Shown: one piece after another, positions 1 to 8,829 of the stretch
How positions within the stretch are numbered: the first letter of the stretch is position 1
Layout: every line of letters starts with the position of its first letter
DNA from: a bacterium
GTDB taxonomy: Bacteria > UBP14 > UBA6098 > B30-G16
Length of the DNA: 45,345 bases
Assembly (NCBI GenBank): GCA_021159335.1
Contig: JAGGRZ010000080.1
Span: 1-45,345 of the forward strand
Direction of reading: 5' to 3'
Position numbers and translations under genes: made by a program
The notes under the pieces: model-generated
What the model saw: only the letters and a program-made list of their open reading frames with translations
What the model was told of the DNA's origin: nothing
Databases searched by the model: none

Positions 1-329
1 TTGTTGCATCTGGCACGATAGAGATACCTTGTCCTCACCGCTGCGAGCGGTTCCCAAATCCCATAACCCCCAACTTTGATGCCATAAACGACTTTGCACA
101 GTTCGAATTCGACGGGATATTCGTAAAACCTGCCCGAATTCACATTTTCGATATTCACGGTCACGAGATACGGACTATAGATGTTCCCGCTGGTCTTTCC
201 GCCAAGCAACACGCGCGCTGGGACGGCACGGATGACGGTGGCAATCCTGTTCCTGAGGGAGTTTACATCTACACCATCGAGGTCACCGGCGAGATTGTCT
301 GCGAGGGCACTGTTACAGTCGCCCGATAA
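1..329 (+). CDS. 3' end of an exported protein with a C-terminal FlgD/gliding-type Ig-like domain (5' end outside window)
   Basis: The open frame enters from the left edge (first full codon at base 3) and stops with TAA at 327-329, giving about 108 residues. The visible part reads as a beta-sandwich tail: an NPITPNFDAINDF motif, then VKPARIHIFDIHGHEIR, WDGTDDGGNPVPEGVYIYTI and the ending GTVTVAR. This is the pattern of gliding-motility-associated and FlgD-like C-terminal domains, where NPFTPNGDGIND is usual and the domain ends secreted or surface proteins. The N-terminal part that would state the function is missing. Its 3' end faces the minus-strand gene at 405 across 75 bases. The domain family is likely; the protein's role is unknown. 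Confidence 0.8.
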   Translation, partial: VASGTIEIPCPHRCERFPNPITPNFDAINDFAQFEFDGIFVKPARIHIFDIHGHEIRTIDVPAGLSAKQHARWDGTDDGGNPVPEGVYIYTIEVTGEIVCEGTVTVAR

Positions 330-404
330 AATACCTTAACCTCCGCGGTCTCCGTATTCCTGCGATATCCGCGATTCAAATTTTTTCCTTACCCAACCAA
401 ACCA

Positions 405-3400
405 CTATTTGCCCAATCCACCCTGCCAGCGGGAAATTTTCTTAAGCTGGTTTTCGTCGAGTTTATCGAACCACTCGCGTTTCCACTCACTTTTAGGATG
501 GAGCATTATCCATTCCGCACGGTATTGCATCGGGACATCGTCGATGTCAGGGAACAGATAAGGGTCCATATAAGCCGCCTTGAATTCCTCAAGTCTGAGT
601 TGTTCAAATCCCTTTCTTTTTGCCACTACTCTCCAATCGAATTCGATCTCCTTGGGCATGTCGGGAGCAATGACTGCTACCCAGCTTATTAGCGCATCGG
701 ATTTCCCGCTCGATAGCTCTTTGATTGTGAAACCTTTTGAGTCTATGTTCTCGATAAACACGCCGTTACAGTCCGCAACAGGTGTAGCGGTAACATTCGG
801 GACTTTATCGGAGGCAATTTTCCTGAACCAATCCGGGAATTCGACCCTTGCTGCTCCGTCCTTCAATCTCACCATTCCCGATACAACTACCGGCTGAGGC
901 GTGAAGTAAACATCGAATCCCTTTTCGTCTTTCTTTATTGAGAACGAACCATTAACGGGAGTTGTGGCTGTAATGAATACCTTCATCGGGTAAGTCTCGT
1001 TTATTGTTACGATGTCTCGGAAGTCGTCGGGCAGATTGATGCGAGCGTGTCCGTTGATTATCTTTCCAGAGCCGAAATCCTCAAACCAATTTTCAGGGGA
1101 TTCCTGACAATAAACCCTAACTGGGCGACCGTCGCTTGTTCTTACGACCGCACTTTTCGTTCCCGACCCAGCCAATCCGCCTGAATAATAAACTCCAGCA
1201 CCACCTGCGCCACCAGAACTATAGCCGTAAACGCCATAATTAAATCCTGCTCCGTTTGCAGCGTAGCCATAGACACCTATGTGGTTTACTCCACTCGTTC
1301 CGGTCAGGTCCGCGAACCCTTTAACGCCCATATGACCACCCCTGAAACAACCGCCGTTTCCACTACCCTCGACGCTATCAGACACACCGATAACCCCGCA
1401 ACCATCTGCTGTTGATTTTAAGACGAATTTTCCACCAGCTGCATCCGAACTGTCAAAATTATTGACGGCGTAAACTGTTATCATTTTGTTGCCAAGCACA
1501 ACATATTTGTTGCTGTCGTATTGTGCGTAACCACCAACGGTGTCGTTGCCAAAAACCCCGCCCATAAACCCAAAAGAGCTGGTGCGGCGGCCGTTCACGA
1601 AAAATCCGCCGTAGGTTTCGCCTATGCTATAGATGCCGTAGAGCATGCTGTCTTTTCTATATCCTATGAGTGACCTTGTTAGTGAGGAAAGTCTGCCCTC
1701 GATGGAGTAAACGCTGTCATCGCTTGAGTATGCGTACGAGAAAATACCTCTTGGACCATAGACGCCTACCGCTACATCGAACGAGTACGGTGCATGCACG
1801 GAGAACCTGTTATTGTAGGTTATGTCCCCAACGCCGACCGCAGTACCAACTATGCTGCTGTCCTCTTGAACGATGCTCCAGCCAAGGTTTCCTGAATCCC
1901 ACTTTGCGAGATGATTGGTAGCTCCCGTTCCCGTCAATCCTATCTCGTCGGTGTCCCAGTAGAGGTTTCCTAAGCTATCCACTTTCAGGCACTCGCCGTG
2001 CGTGTAGGGTCCCGCGTCAATTTTTTCCGCCGTAACTGCGTTGTTGGATAGCTTGTTTGTGGTGACTATGTAGTCGCAAAGTTGCATGTTGCCCACGGAG
2101 CGGTTTGCCATTTTATCAATCGTTATGGCTCCATCCGCTATTTTCTCAGTTGTCACCGCACCGTCAGCCAGTTTGTCGGTTGTGACCGCGCTGTCGACTA
2201 TATTGTCCGTGTTCACGACATTGTTGGCGAGGTCTGTTGTTATTATTCCCGAGACTACTCCCACTCCTGTTACAGCACCGTCGAGCTGAAGCGTGTGGGT
2301 GTGGTCGCTGCGGGATACCGTGGTAGCAACTCCCACGCCACCAAAATCTACAGAAAGCCTGCCACCAACGAATGTAAGCCCATCGCCAATGCTGTCCTTG
2401 CTCAGGAAATGGAGGTCGTTCCTGAAGTGCGAAAGTCTCACGCCGCGCGATATCTGAGCCTCACCTATTCCATCGTTTCGTACTCGTAGAGTGTCGTTAA
2501 CTATCTCTATCGTCGCATTATCGACATTCACTGCGAGATGAGCATGAGGACCGGTAAGGTCAGTGCCTGAAAGTCCGTCGCCAGCGTCAATATTAGCAAC
2601 TCCTGTGGTTCCTACCATGGAAATGGTTACTATGTGGGATGTCGGAGCTACATCTATCCTGACACCGAAGCCCTCAGCGAATGTTAGGAAATTGTTTGCA
2701 CGGGTAACTTCAAATGATGGTCCAGCTATTTCGCCAACCGTAGCGAATGGAAAATCATCGGCTATCGCAAGGGGGCCGCTTCTTGTGCCATTCCCGGTTA
2801 GTGAACCATCCGTGGTTACCGATGTAAGTCCTATGTCATCATCTGACCAGACTACCGAGCCGCCGACTATCTTCGGAACCTGTCCTCCGGTCCCGCCGTA
2901 TGTGCTCAACTTGGCTAATGTAACAGCGCCATTGGCTATCTTGCCTGTGGTTATGGCGTTGTTCGCAATCTTGGATGATGTTACGGAAGCGGTAGCGATT
3001 TTGTCCTCTGTAACGGCATTATCGGCTATTTTGGATGTGGTAACTGCGTTGTCAGCTATTTTCGGCGTAGTAATCGCGCTGTTGGCTATCCTGTCCTCGG
3101 TAACGCCTGACGGCGCAATCCCTATGACTATGGTTCCGGTTCCTGTCCCGCCAGCGGAAAGTCCAGCGGTAGCTATTATGGTGTCTATACCACCGCCTGC
3201 TATGTCATCCGCGGGATACCAATTGGTCCCGTTCCATTTTAGGACTTTTCCCGGTGGTATGGTTGCCGGTACCGCCACATCCGAAAGGTCGGCAATGGAA
3301 TTGTCTGAGAGGTCGTCGAGCGAATCGTTTCCAATGTTGTCCACACCATCGGCGAATCCCGGTGGCATTGATGTTATGTCAGTCCAGTCGACTGCGTTGG

Positions 3401-3764
3401 CTATATCAGCACGGAACGCGTAAGGAGATGTAGTAAGCCGGTAGCGTGGTCTCATCTCAGGTGAGCCAGCAACGGTTATCCCGAGCCAATAACTTTCCGA
3501 GAAGTCAAGCGTAGTAGGGAAAGGTGTCGTTTCGCCGAGAAGAACACTGAATATACCGTTTTTGGTTGTTACGGTATGCGTTTCAGTCCATAGTATAGTG
3601 CCCATATCGGGGTCGTCATAAAGGGAAAATGTTACCGTATATGTCGAGTCCGGTGCTGTCTGACCGTTTATCAGAAGTTTGCCCTGATACGAAATAAGAC
3701 GCGGAATTTGTGCATAACAGACCAGCGAAAACAAAATAAAACCAATAACCAAAACCTTTCTCAT
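405..3764 (-). CDS. Exported fibre-like surface protein with two blocks of decapeptide repeats
   Basis: This is a 1119-residue protein with a signal peptide (MRKVLVIGFILFSLVCYAQ) and a strong AGGAGG site just before the ATG at 3764. Residues 20-120 form a domain of the type 'PRLISYQGKL ... SYWLGITV ... SPYAFRAD', seen in many exported proteins of candidate phyla. Residues 221-290 and 517-586 are each seven decapeptides of the form VTTxKIADNA, as found in tail fibres and other trimeric fibres. Residues 640-870 are rich in short GVYGYS-like units. Residues 880-1055 carry CQESPENWFEDFGSG, GHARINL and VAKRKGF motifs that I recall as a conserved C-terminal module of secreted bacterial proteins. 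No catalytic residues are visible. A surface fibre or adhesin is an inference; a phage tail protein is unlikely because no phage genes are nearby. Confidence 0.85.
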   Translation of the reverse strand: MRKVLVIGFILFSLVCYAQIPRLISYQGKLLINGQTAPDSTYTVTFSLYDDPDMGTILWTETHTVTTKNGIFSVLLGETTPFPTTLDFSESYWLGITVAGSPEMRPRYRLTTSPYAFRADIANAVDWTDITSMPPGFADGVDNIGNDSLDDLSDNSIADLSDVAVPATIPPGKVLKWNGTNWYPADDIAGGGIDTIIATAGLSAGGTGTGTIVIGIAPSGVTEDRIANSAITTPKIADNAVTTSKIADNAVTEDKIATASVTSSKIANNAITTGKIANGAVTLAKLSTYGGTGGQVPKIVGGSVVWSDDDIGLTSVTTDGSLTGNGTRSGPLAIADDFPFATVGEIAGPSFEVTRANNFLTFAEGFGVRIDVAPTSHIVTISMVGTTGVANIDAGDGLSGTDLTGPHAHLAVNVDNATIEIVNDTLRVRNDGIGEAQISRGVRLSHFRNDLHFLSKDSIGDGLTFVGGRLSVDFGGVGVATTVSRSDHTHTLQLDGAVTGVGVVSGIITTDLANNVVNTDNIVDSAVTTDKLADGAVTTEKIADGAITIDKMANRSVGNMQLCDYIVTTNKLSNNAVTAEKIDAGPYTHGECLKVDSLGNLYWDTDEIGLTGTGATNHLAKWDSGNLGWSIVQEDSSIVGTAVGVGDITYNNRFSVHAPYSFDVAVGVYGPRGIFSYAYSSDDSVYSIEGRLSSLTRSLIGYRKDSMLYGIYSIGETYGGFFVNGRRTSSFGFMGGVFGNDTVGGYAQYDSNKYVVLGNKMITVYAVNNFDSSDAAGGKFVLKSTADGCGVIGVSDSVEGSGNGGCFRGGHMGVKGFADLTGTSGVNHIGVYGYAANGAGFNYGVYGYSSGGAGGAGVYYSGGLAGSGTKSAVVRTSDGRPVRVYCQESPENWFEDFGSGKIINGHARINLPDDFRDIVTINETYPMKVFITATTPVNGSFSIKKDEKGFDVYFTPQPVVVSGMVRLKDGAARVEFPDWFRKIASDKVPNVTATPVADCNGVFIENIDSKGFTIKELSSGKSDALISWVAVIAPDMPKEIEFDWRVVAKRKGFEQLRLEEFKAAYMDPYLFPDIDDVPMQYRAEWIMLHPKSEWKREWFDKLDENQLKKISRWQGGLGK
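2007..2216 (-). repeat. Decapeptide repeat block B, seven units, within the fibre-like protein
   Basis: Residues 517-586 again form seven 10-residue units of the same family (for example VTTDKLADGA, VTTEKIADGA, VTTNKLSNNA). The fifth unit is degenerate (VGNMQLCDYI). The block repeats the copy number of block A about 230 residues further on. Confidence 0.85.
2895..3104 (-). repeat. Decapeptide repeat block A, seven units, within the fibre-like protein
   Basis: Residues 221-290 are seven consecutive 10-residue units with consensus [VI]T-x-x-K-[IL]-A-[DN]-[NG]-A, in a strict 30-base period. The DNA copies are diverged at third positions, so this is a protein-level repeat rather than a recent tandem duplication. 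Confidence 0.9.
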
Positions 3765-3801
3765 GATATCCTCCTTTTTTGTTTTTCTTGCGTTTTTGTT
3801 T

Positions 3802-4314
3802 TCATTTAAGGTATGCTATTTTCCCTGTCCACCTGATGCCATTAGCTTGCACAATGTAACTGTAAATCCCGGAGGGCGCGCTCTGAGGCATCGATAGAGT
3901 AATAGAGAATGTGCCGCTGACACCCTTGGCTTCCTTTTCAATAATTCTTTTACCGGTGATGTCGAATACCGATACCTTAACATTGCTGGGAGCTGGCAGG
4001 TAAATTGTAGCGTTCGTCACGCTGTTGAACGGATTTGGGTGGAATTCGCTTAGATAGGCTTTTTCAGGAAGTTTTCCTGAGCTTGGTGGCTCAAATATTC
4101 CGGTGGGGTAGGGCATTATCTGTATGAATCCAGTTTGAATCGATAGCCGTCCTGAGGATGTCGTTGAAATAACCGATTGCCCTATCGATGAGAGCAACCC
4201 TACGGAATGAATCTCGGCTCTGCCACCGCCGTTGTCCATAACCTGAGGTGTAATGCTATGTTGTGCATAAATTAAACTGATAATCGCTAAAGAAATTGTT
4301 AAGGCAAACTTCAT
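3802..4314 (-). CDS. Exported protein with C-terminal type IX-like sorting domain
   Basis: This 170-residue protein has a signal peptide (MKFALTISLAIISLIYAQ). Residues 25-67 show a DNGGGRAE ... SIGQSVI ... IQTGF pattern that recurs in short secreted proteins of FCB-type bacteria. After a Pro-rich hinge, residues 88-170 form a sorting-type domain: FHPNPFNSVTNATIYL, VKVSVFDITGKRI, PSGIYSYIV and the ending GKIAYLK. The NPFN motif and the short beta-rich tail match the type A C-terminal sorting domain of type IX secretion. No enzymatic motif is visible. A promoter at 4345-4372 and a G-rich ribosome site precede the ATG at 4314. It may be co-transcribed with the fibre-like gene 37 bases downstream. 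Confidence 0.8.
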   Translation of the reverse strand: MKFALTISLAIISLIYAQHSITPQVMDNGGGRAEIHSVGLLSSIGQSVISTTSSGRLSIQTGFIQIMPYPTGIFEPPSSGKLPEKAYLSEFHPNPFNSVTNATIYLPAPSNVKVSVFDITGKRIIEKEAKGVSGTFSITLSMPQSAPSGIYSYIVQANGIRWTGKIAYLK

Positions 4315-4344
4315 ACCTTCCCCCTATTTTATGATTTACTTATT

Positions 4345-4372
4345 ATTATAATCATTTTTTGTCGTGCTGCAA
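4345..4372 (-). promoter_or_regulatory. Putative sigma70-type promoter for the 4314 gene
   Basis: On the minus strand a -35 element TTGCAG (4367-4372) and a perfect -10 TATAAT (4345-4350) are separated by 16 bases. It lies about 30 bases upstream of the start codon at 4314. The -10 is strong and the -35 weak. Confidence 0.45.
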
Positions 4373-4458
4373 AGAAAATTGCAAAAATATTAACAAAAAT
4401 AATGCTCTTTTCCTCGTTTCCTAAAATTTTTGGTTCGAAATTTCAAACTTGTTGACCG

Positions 4459-4467
4459 TGATATAAT
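4459..4467 (+). promoter_or_regulatory. Extended -10 promoter for the aldehyde dehydrogenase gene
   Basis: TGATATAAT combines a consensus -10 hexamer with the TGn extension, 49 bases upstream of the ATG at 4517. No good -35 is found at 16-18 bases, as expected for an extended -10 promoter. Confidence 0.55.
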
Positions 4468-4516
4468 GCTGTGTTAGATTTTCCAGAACCTTAAATCAAA
4501 TAAAAAAGGAGGAGAG

Positions 4517-6007
4517 ATGGCGGAGAAGTTTTTGAATTACATTGGAGGCAAATGGGTTGAGCCTTCTACTGGCGAGTGGACCGAGAATCGTAATCCAGCG
4601 GATTGGGACGAGGTTATAGGGCTTTTTCCGCGCTCAGGTCCCGAGGATGTGGAGAAAGCAGTAGCGGCTGCAAAGGAAGCTTATCGCGAATGGCGCCTCG
4701 TGCCCGCACCCCAGAGAGGGAAAATAATGCGCAGAATAGGAGAACTTCTCGTCGAGCATAAGGAGGAAATAGCCCGTGATATGACACGAGAGATGGGGAA
4801 AGTAATCGAGGAAACCCGCGGGGATGTGCAGGAAGCCATAGATACGGCATTCTACGCGGAGGGCGAATCGAGAAGGCTTTTCGCACCGTTCGTTCCGTCG
4901 GAGCTGCCGAATAAAGTAGCATACACGATGCGCGTTCCCGTTGGAATCGCCGGGCTTATAACCCCTTGGAATTTCCCGTCTGCTATACCCGCATGGAAAA
5001 TGTTTCCTGCCATAGTGTCGGGCAATACGGTGGTAATAAAACCCGCTACAGACACACCTTACACAGTTTATAAAATGGTGAAACTTATGGAGGAAGCAGG
5101 ATTGCCGCCCGGAGTCGTAAACGTAGTTTTCGGAAGCGGAAGCAAAGTAGGCATACCTCTCGTCGAGCACCCGGATGTAAAAATTATTTCCTTCACGGGC
5201 TCAGTTGAGGTCGGAAGAGATATAGCCGAGAGAGCGGGCAGACATCTTAAGAAGGTTTCTCTTGAACTTGGTGGGAAAAATGCCGTGATGATAATGGAGG
5301 ACGCTAATCTTGAGCTTGCGCTCGATGGGGTTTTGTGGGGTGCGTTTGGCACAACCGGTCAAAGGTGCACCGCAACCAGCAGACTCCTGCTTCATGAGCC
5401 CATTCACGACAAGTTCATCGACATGCTCGTTGAAGCTATAAAGAAACTTAAGCTCGGTAATGGACTCGATGAGAGCGTGGATGTAGGACCGCTAATAAAT
5501 GAAAAGCAGCTTCAGACGGTTCACAGTTATGTTGAAATTGGTAAGAAAGAAGGTGCGAAGCTTATAATAGGCGGAGAACCCGCAAAAGAAGGAGACCTTG
5601 CCAAAGGCTGGTTTTACAAACCAACCGTTTTCATCGATGTTAGGCCGGAGATGCGCATATTCCAGGAAGAGATTTTTGGACCTGTGCTGTCAGTGGTAAA
5701 ATTCAAGACATTTGAAGAGGGAGTTGAGCTTTTGAATAACTCTACCTATGGGCTTTCGAGCGCGATCTACACAGAAAATCTGCTTTACGCCATGCGCGCA
5801 GCAAGAGATTTCGAGGCAGGTATAACTTATGTTAATGCTCCGACCATAGGTGCTGAGTGTCATCTCCCGTTCGGCGGTGTCAAAAATACTGGCAATGGTC
5901 ATCGCGAAGGTGGCTGGACGGTATACGAGATATTTACCGAATGGAAGACCATCTACATCGATTTCTCCGGGAAACTTCAGAGGGCGCAGATAGACGATGG
6001 TGATTAA
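4517..6007 (+). CDS. NAD(P)-dependent aldehyde dehydrogenase
   Basis: This 496-residue protein covers the whole ALDH fold, oxidising an aldehyde to a carboxylate with NAD(P). The oxyanion Asn is in TPWNFP (N152), the cofactor Lys in VIKPA (K175), the general base in LELGGKN (E250) and the nucleophile in GQRCTA (C284). The C-terminus ([17 protein letters not shown], then FTEWK) resembles the ALDH7-like and ketoglutarate or aminoadipate semialdehyde dehydrogenase branch from memory, but the substrate cannot be assigned. The start at 4517 is supported by AAGGAGGAG nine bases upstream. The gene stands alone, with its own extended -10 promoter and an intrinsic terminator at 6041-6073. Catalysis is well supported; substrate and pathway are open. 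Confidence 0.95.
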   Translation: MAEKFLNYIGGKWVEPSTGEWTENRNPADWDEVIGLFPRSGPEDVEKAVAAAKEAYREWRLVPAPQRGKIMRRIGELLVEHKEEIARDMTREMGKVIEETRGDVQEAIDTAFYAEGESRRLFAPFVPSELPNKVAYTMRVPVGIAGLITPWNFPSAIPAWKMFPAIVSGNTVVIKPATDTPYTVYKMVKLMEEAGLPPGVVNVVFGSGSKVGIPLVEHPDVKIISFTGSVEVGRDIAERAGRHLKKVSLELGGKNAVMIMEDANLELALDGVLWGAFGTTGQRCTATSRLLLHEPIHDKFIDMLVEAIKKLKLGNGLDESVDVGPLINEKQLQTVHSYVEIGKKEGAKLIIGGEPAKEGDLAKGWFYKPTVFIDVRPEMRIFQEEIFGPVLSVVKFKTFEEGVELLNNSTYGLSSAIYTENLLYAMRAARDFEAGITYVNAPTIGAECHLPFGGVKNTGNGHREGGWTVYEIFTEWKTIYIDFSGKLQRAQIDDGD

Positions 6008-6040
6008 AAGTTGGTCATCATTTATTTATGATTTGCCGTA

Positions 6041-6073
6041 AGCGGGCTTGCGGATAGCCCGCTTTTTTTTTTT
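6041..6073 (+). terminator. Intrinsic terminator after the aldehyde dehydrogenase gene
   Basis: AGCGGGCT (6041-6048) pairs perfectly with AGCCCGCT (6056-6063) over a 7-base loop, followed by a run of about 11 T. It is effective for the + strand only; the minus-strand reading has no U tract after the stem. Confidence 0.92.
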
Positions 6074-6100
6074 AATTTGTGCGTCAGCTTCAATTTTGCC

Positions 6101-7015
6101 TCAATAAAGTCGTTGCCTTTTGTGCAGGTATGCTATAAGAGCCATATCAAACGGTATGTCGGTGGTCATTAAGTTGTAGTCAACGCCGAGTTCATGGCAA
6201 CGGTATTTGAGCTCATTGAAAAATTTTTTCGCAGCTTTCTGGTAATCCTCGCGAATAAGCCAAGGCTGTACCGACATTAGTTTGTTCCGCTCGAGGTCGA
6301 GAAGCTGAAGTTCTTCGTTGAAGTCGAAGTTTATTTCGACGGGGTCAAGGATATGGAAGACTATCACTTCGTTTTTTCTGTGGCGAAATTGTTTTAGGGC
6401 TGAGACTATGTTTTCGGGTTCGTCAAGAAGGTCTGAGATAAGGATTATTAGCCCTCTTCGCTTGATGCGCTCCGCCAGCGCAGGGAAAGTGGTATTTATA
6501 CGCGTCTTATTGCTGCATCTTGTTCTGTCGAGAATTTTCAAAAGTTCCATAAACTGCACACGGGTCATCGAAGCCGGTACGACTGTGTCTGGTTTCTCGT
6601 CAAATGTAAGTAACCCGACCGCGTCCTTCTGCTTTATCATAAGGTATGCAAGCGCAGCGGCAAGAAATCTGCCGTATTCAAGTTTCGTTATCCTGCCACC
6701 GTAGGAGAATCCCATGGAGCCGCTTTTATCAAGCAGTATGTATGCTTTAAGGTTTGTTTCCTCTTCGTATTCCTTTACGAAGAACTTGTCTGTTCTCGCG
6801 TATACTTTCCAGTCGATGGATTTTGGCGGGTCACCGGGGTTGTATTGCCTGTATTCAGCGAATTCAACCGAAAAACCATGATATGGGCTTTTATGAAGCC
6901 CAACGAGGAATCCCTCCACCACAAGCCTTGCTATAAGTTCGAGGTTACCTATTTTCGCGAGAGTCGTCGGGTCGAGAAATCGCCTATAGTCCTTTTCAAG
7001 CTTGAGCTTCGTCAT
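6101..7015 (-). CDS. DUF58 protein with a von Willebrand A-like fold
   Basis: This 304-residue protein has the DUF58 hallmark region at residues 46-72 (GFSVEFAEYRQYNPGDPP, then IDWKVYAR) followed by a vWA-like domain. A complete MIDAS-type metal motif DKSGS lies at residues 96-100, and a second conserved stretch (GLIILISDLLDEPE) lies near 190. Family members are often encoded beside a MoxR AAA+ ATPase and are thought to help assemble or activate complexes, but no MoxR gene is in this window. There is no membrane segment, so it should be cytoplasmic. The ATG at 7015 lies 9 bases after the nadE stop and lacks a Shine-Dalgarno site, which suggests translational coupling. The family call is firm; the biological role is unknown. 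Confidence 0.88.
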   Translation of the reverse strand: MTKLKLEKDYRRFLDPTTLAKIGNLELIARLVVEGFLVGLHKSPYHGFSVEFAEYRQYNPGDPPKSIDWKVYARTDKFFVKEYEEETNLKAYILLDKSGSMGFSYGGRITKLEYGRFLAAALAYLMIKQKDAVGLLTFDEKPDTVVPASMTRVQFMELLKILDRTRCSNKTRINTTFPALAERIKRRGLIILISDLLDEPENIVSALKQFRHRKNEVIVFHILDPVEINFDFNEELQLLDLERNKLMSVQPWLIREDYQKAAKKFFNELKYRCHELGVDYNLMTTDIPFDMALIAYLHKRQRLY

Positions 7016-7024
7016 TGCGTGTCG

Positions 7025-8761
7025 CTACTTTTTTCTTGTTATCGGCATTCTTCGCTCTTTACCGAACGCTCTTTGGGTTATTTTTATCCCGGGTGCGGCT
7101 TGTCTTCGTTTATATTCGGCGGAGTCGATCATTCGTATAACTCGCCTAACAAATTCTCTGGGGAGACCTGTCTTTTCCACTATTTCGTCTTCGGAGTGCT
7201 CTTTTTCTATGTAAAGTTCGATTATCCTATCGAGCGTTTCGTAAGGCGGAAGAGTATCGGTGTCAAGCTGGTTTTCCTTAAGCTCGGCTGATGGTGGTTT
7301 GGTTATTATTGACTCAGGAATAAGCTCTTTCCCCTCTTTTTCGTTTCGCCATCGTGCGAGTTTCCACACGAGAGTTTTTGGCACATCTTTTATTACCGCG
7401 AAACCGCCCACCATATCGCCGTAAAGGGTGGCATACCCTACACTTAACTCGCTTTTGTTGCCTGTAGCAAGCACAAGGTGGCCGAATTTGTTCGAGAATG
7501 CCATCAAAATATTAGCTCTTATGCGCGCTTGGATGTTTTCCTCCGTTATGTCAAAGGGTTTGCCCTCAAAGTGAGGCTCAAGGTATTCGAGGTACTTTTT
7601 GAAAAGTGGTTCTATCTCCACCACTTTGAACTTTATACCAAGGCTTTCAGCAAGCTTTTTCGCGTCGTTGTAACTTTGTGATGATGTGAACCGTGAAGGC
7701 ATGAAAAGCGCATAAACATTTTCCGAACCCAGCGCATCCGCAGCTATGGTCGCGACGACTGCGGAATCAATTCCTCCGGAAAGCCCAAGAACCACGCTTT
7801 TGAATCCATTTTTTAAAGTATAATCTCTTAGACCGGTAACCAGAGCAAACCAGACTTCTTCCTCTTCCCTCAGTAGTGGTGCTACTTTGTTTTGGATGGC
7901 ATCGCTTTTTTCATTAAGCGAGAAATCAACCTCCACTGTTTCCACATTGGGCAACTTTTGAGTCTGAACAAATTTTCTGTCTCGAATTCTTGGAACAAGC
8001 AATCTTTGCTTGTAAAGGTCGCTAAGGTCGAAGTCGATGAATAGCAACTCTTCCTCGAATGCTTGTGCTGAAGCGATTATTTTTCCGAATGCATCCGTAG
8101 CAAACGATTGACCGTCGAAAACGAGTTCATCCTGCCCACCAATGCAATTTAAGTAGCACACAGCTACAGCGTTGTCGAAGGACCTTGTGCTTACCATCTT
8201 TCTTCTTATCTCGTTTTTACCGCGGAAGTATGGGGAGGCATTTATGTTGATGATTATATCTGCATTCCCGACTAAAACCTGTGGACCTATGGGACCGTCG
8301 GGGTGCCAGATATCCTCGCATATCCCCACGCCAAACCTGAAGTCATTGGTTTTGTAAACTGTTATTCTTTTCCCCGGTGTGAAGTATCTCTTTTCGTCGA
8401 ATTCAGCATAATTAGGAAGAAATAGTTTCCTGTAGTTGTCAACGATTTTGCCTTTGTAGATTATAGCTGCTGAATTGTAAACATCCTCGCTCCATTCTGG
8501 GTATCCGATAATTATTATTATGTTAGTGTTCTTTGTTTGGTTTGCTATTGAGTTTATGGTTGCTTTAGCTTTTTCAAGGAACCAGCTTTGGAAAAGTAAG
8601 TCCTCGGGCGGATATCCGCACAATGCCAGCTCGGGAAATGCGATTATGTCAGCACCTTTTTGCGCTGCCTTTTTTGTGTAATCTATTATTTTTTTGCCGT
8701 TGCCATCGAAGTCGGCCACGAGAGTATTTATTTGTGCTAAGGCAACTCGAAGTTTGGACAT
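7025..8761 (-). CDS. nadE: Glutamine-dependent NAD+ synthetase
   Basis: This 578-residue two-domain enzyme makes NAD+ from deamido-NAD+, ATP and glutamine, the last step of NAD synthesis. The N-terminal nitrilase-type glutaminase domain shows the catalytic triad: E44 (AFPELAL), K112 (RKLFLPNYAEF) and C148 (GVGICEDIW). The C-terminal synthetase domain begins near residue 295 and has the PP-loop SGGIDS at 328-333, followed by further conserved blocks such as ATGNKSELSVGYATLYGDM. Length and domain order fit the bacterial glutamine-dependent form. A consensus AAAGGAGGT precedes the ATG at 8761. It lies in a minus-strand cluster between a radical SAM gene and the DUF58 gene, probably co-transcribed. 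Confidence 0.97.
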   Translation of the reverse strand: MSKLRVALAQINTLVADFDGNGKKIIDYTKKAAQKGADIIAFPELALCGYPPEDLLFQSWFLEKAKATINSIANQTKNTNIIIIIGYPEWSEDVYNSAAIIYKGKIVDNYRKLFLPNYAEFDEKRYFTPGKRITVYKTNDFRFGVGICEDIWHPDGPIGPQVLVGNADIIININASPYFRGKNEIRRKMVSTRSFDNAVAVCYLNCIGGQDELVFDGQSFATDAFGKIIASAQAFEEELLFIDFDLSDLYKQRLLVPRIRDRKFVQTQKLPNVETVEVDFSLNEKSDAIQNKVAPLLREEEEVWFALVTGLRDYTLKNGFKSVVLGLSGGIDSAVVATIAADALGSENVYALFMPSRFTSSQSYNDAKKLAESLGIKFKVVEIEPLFKKYLEYLEPHFEGKPFDITEENIQARIRANILMAFSNKFGHLVLATGNKSELSVGYATLYGDMVGGFAVIKDVPKTLVWKLARWRNEKEGKELIPESIITKPPSAELKENQLDTDTLPPYETLDRIIELYIEKEHSEDEIVEKTGLPREFVRRVIRMIDSAEYKRRQAAPGIKITQRAFGKERRMPITRKK

Positions 8762-8829
8762 TTTACCTCCTTTACCGCCAAGTTTCGATGCAGATATAGC
8801 GAAGAATTTATCGTAAATAAGCTAAATTG

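Noticed and set aside
2007-3104. CRISPR-like or minisatellite array
   Set aside because: The 30-base period is in frame with a decapeptide repeat and copies differ at many third positions; there are no spacers.
2563-3423. A 286-residue open frame opposite the fibre-like protein
   Set aside because: It is the antisense shadow of the repeat region; its own sequence is a low-complexity Ala/Val/Pro/Ser pattern produced by the repeats, with no ribosome site or known domain.
405-3764. Prophage tail fibre
   Set aside because: No phage structural, lysis or integration genes are nearby, and the protein has a Sec signal peptide and a secreted-protein C-terminal module.
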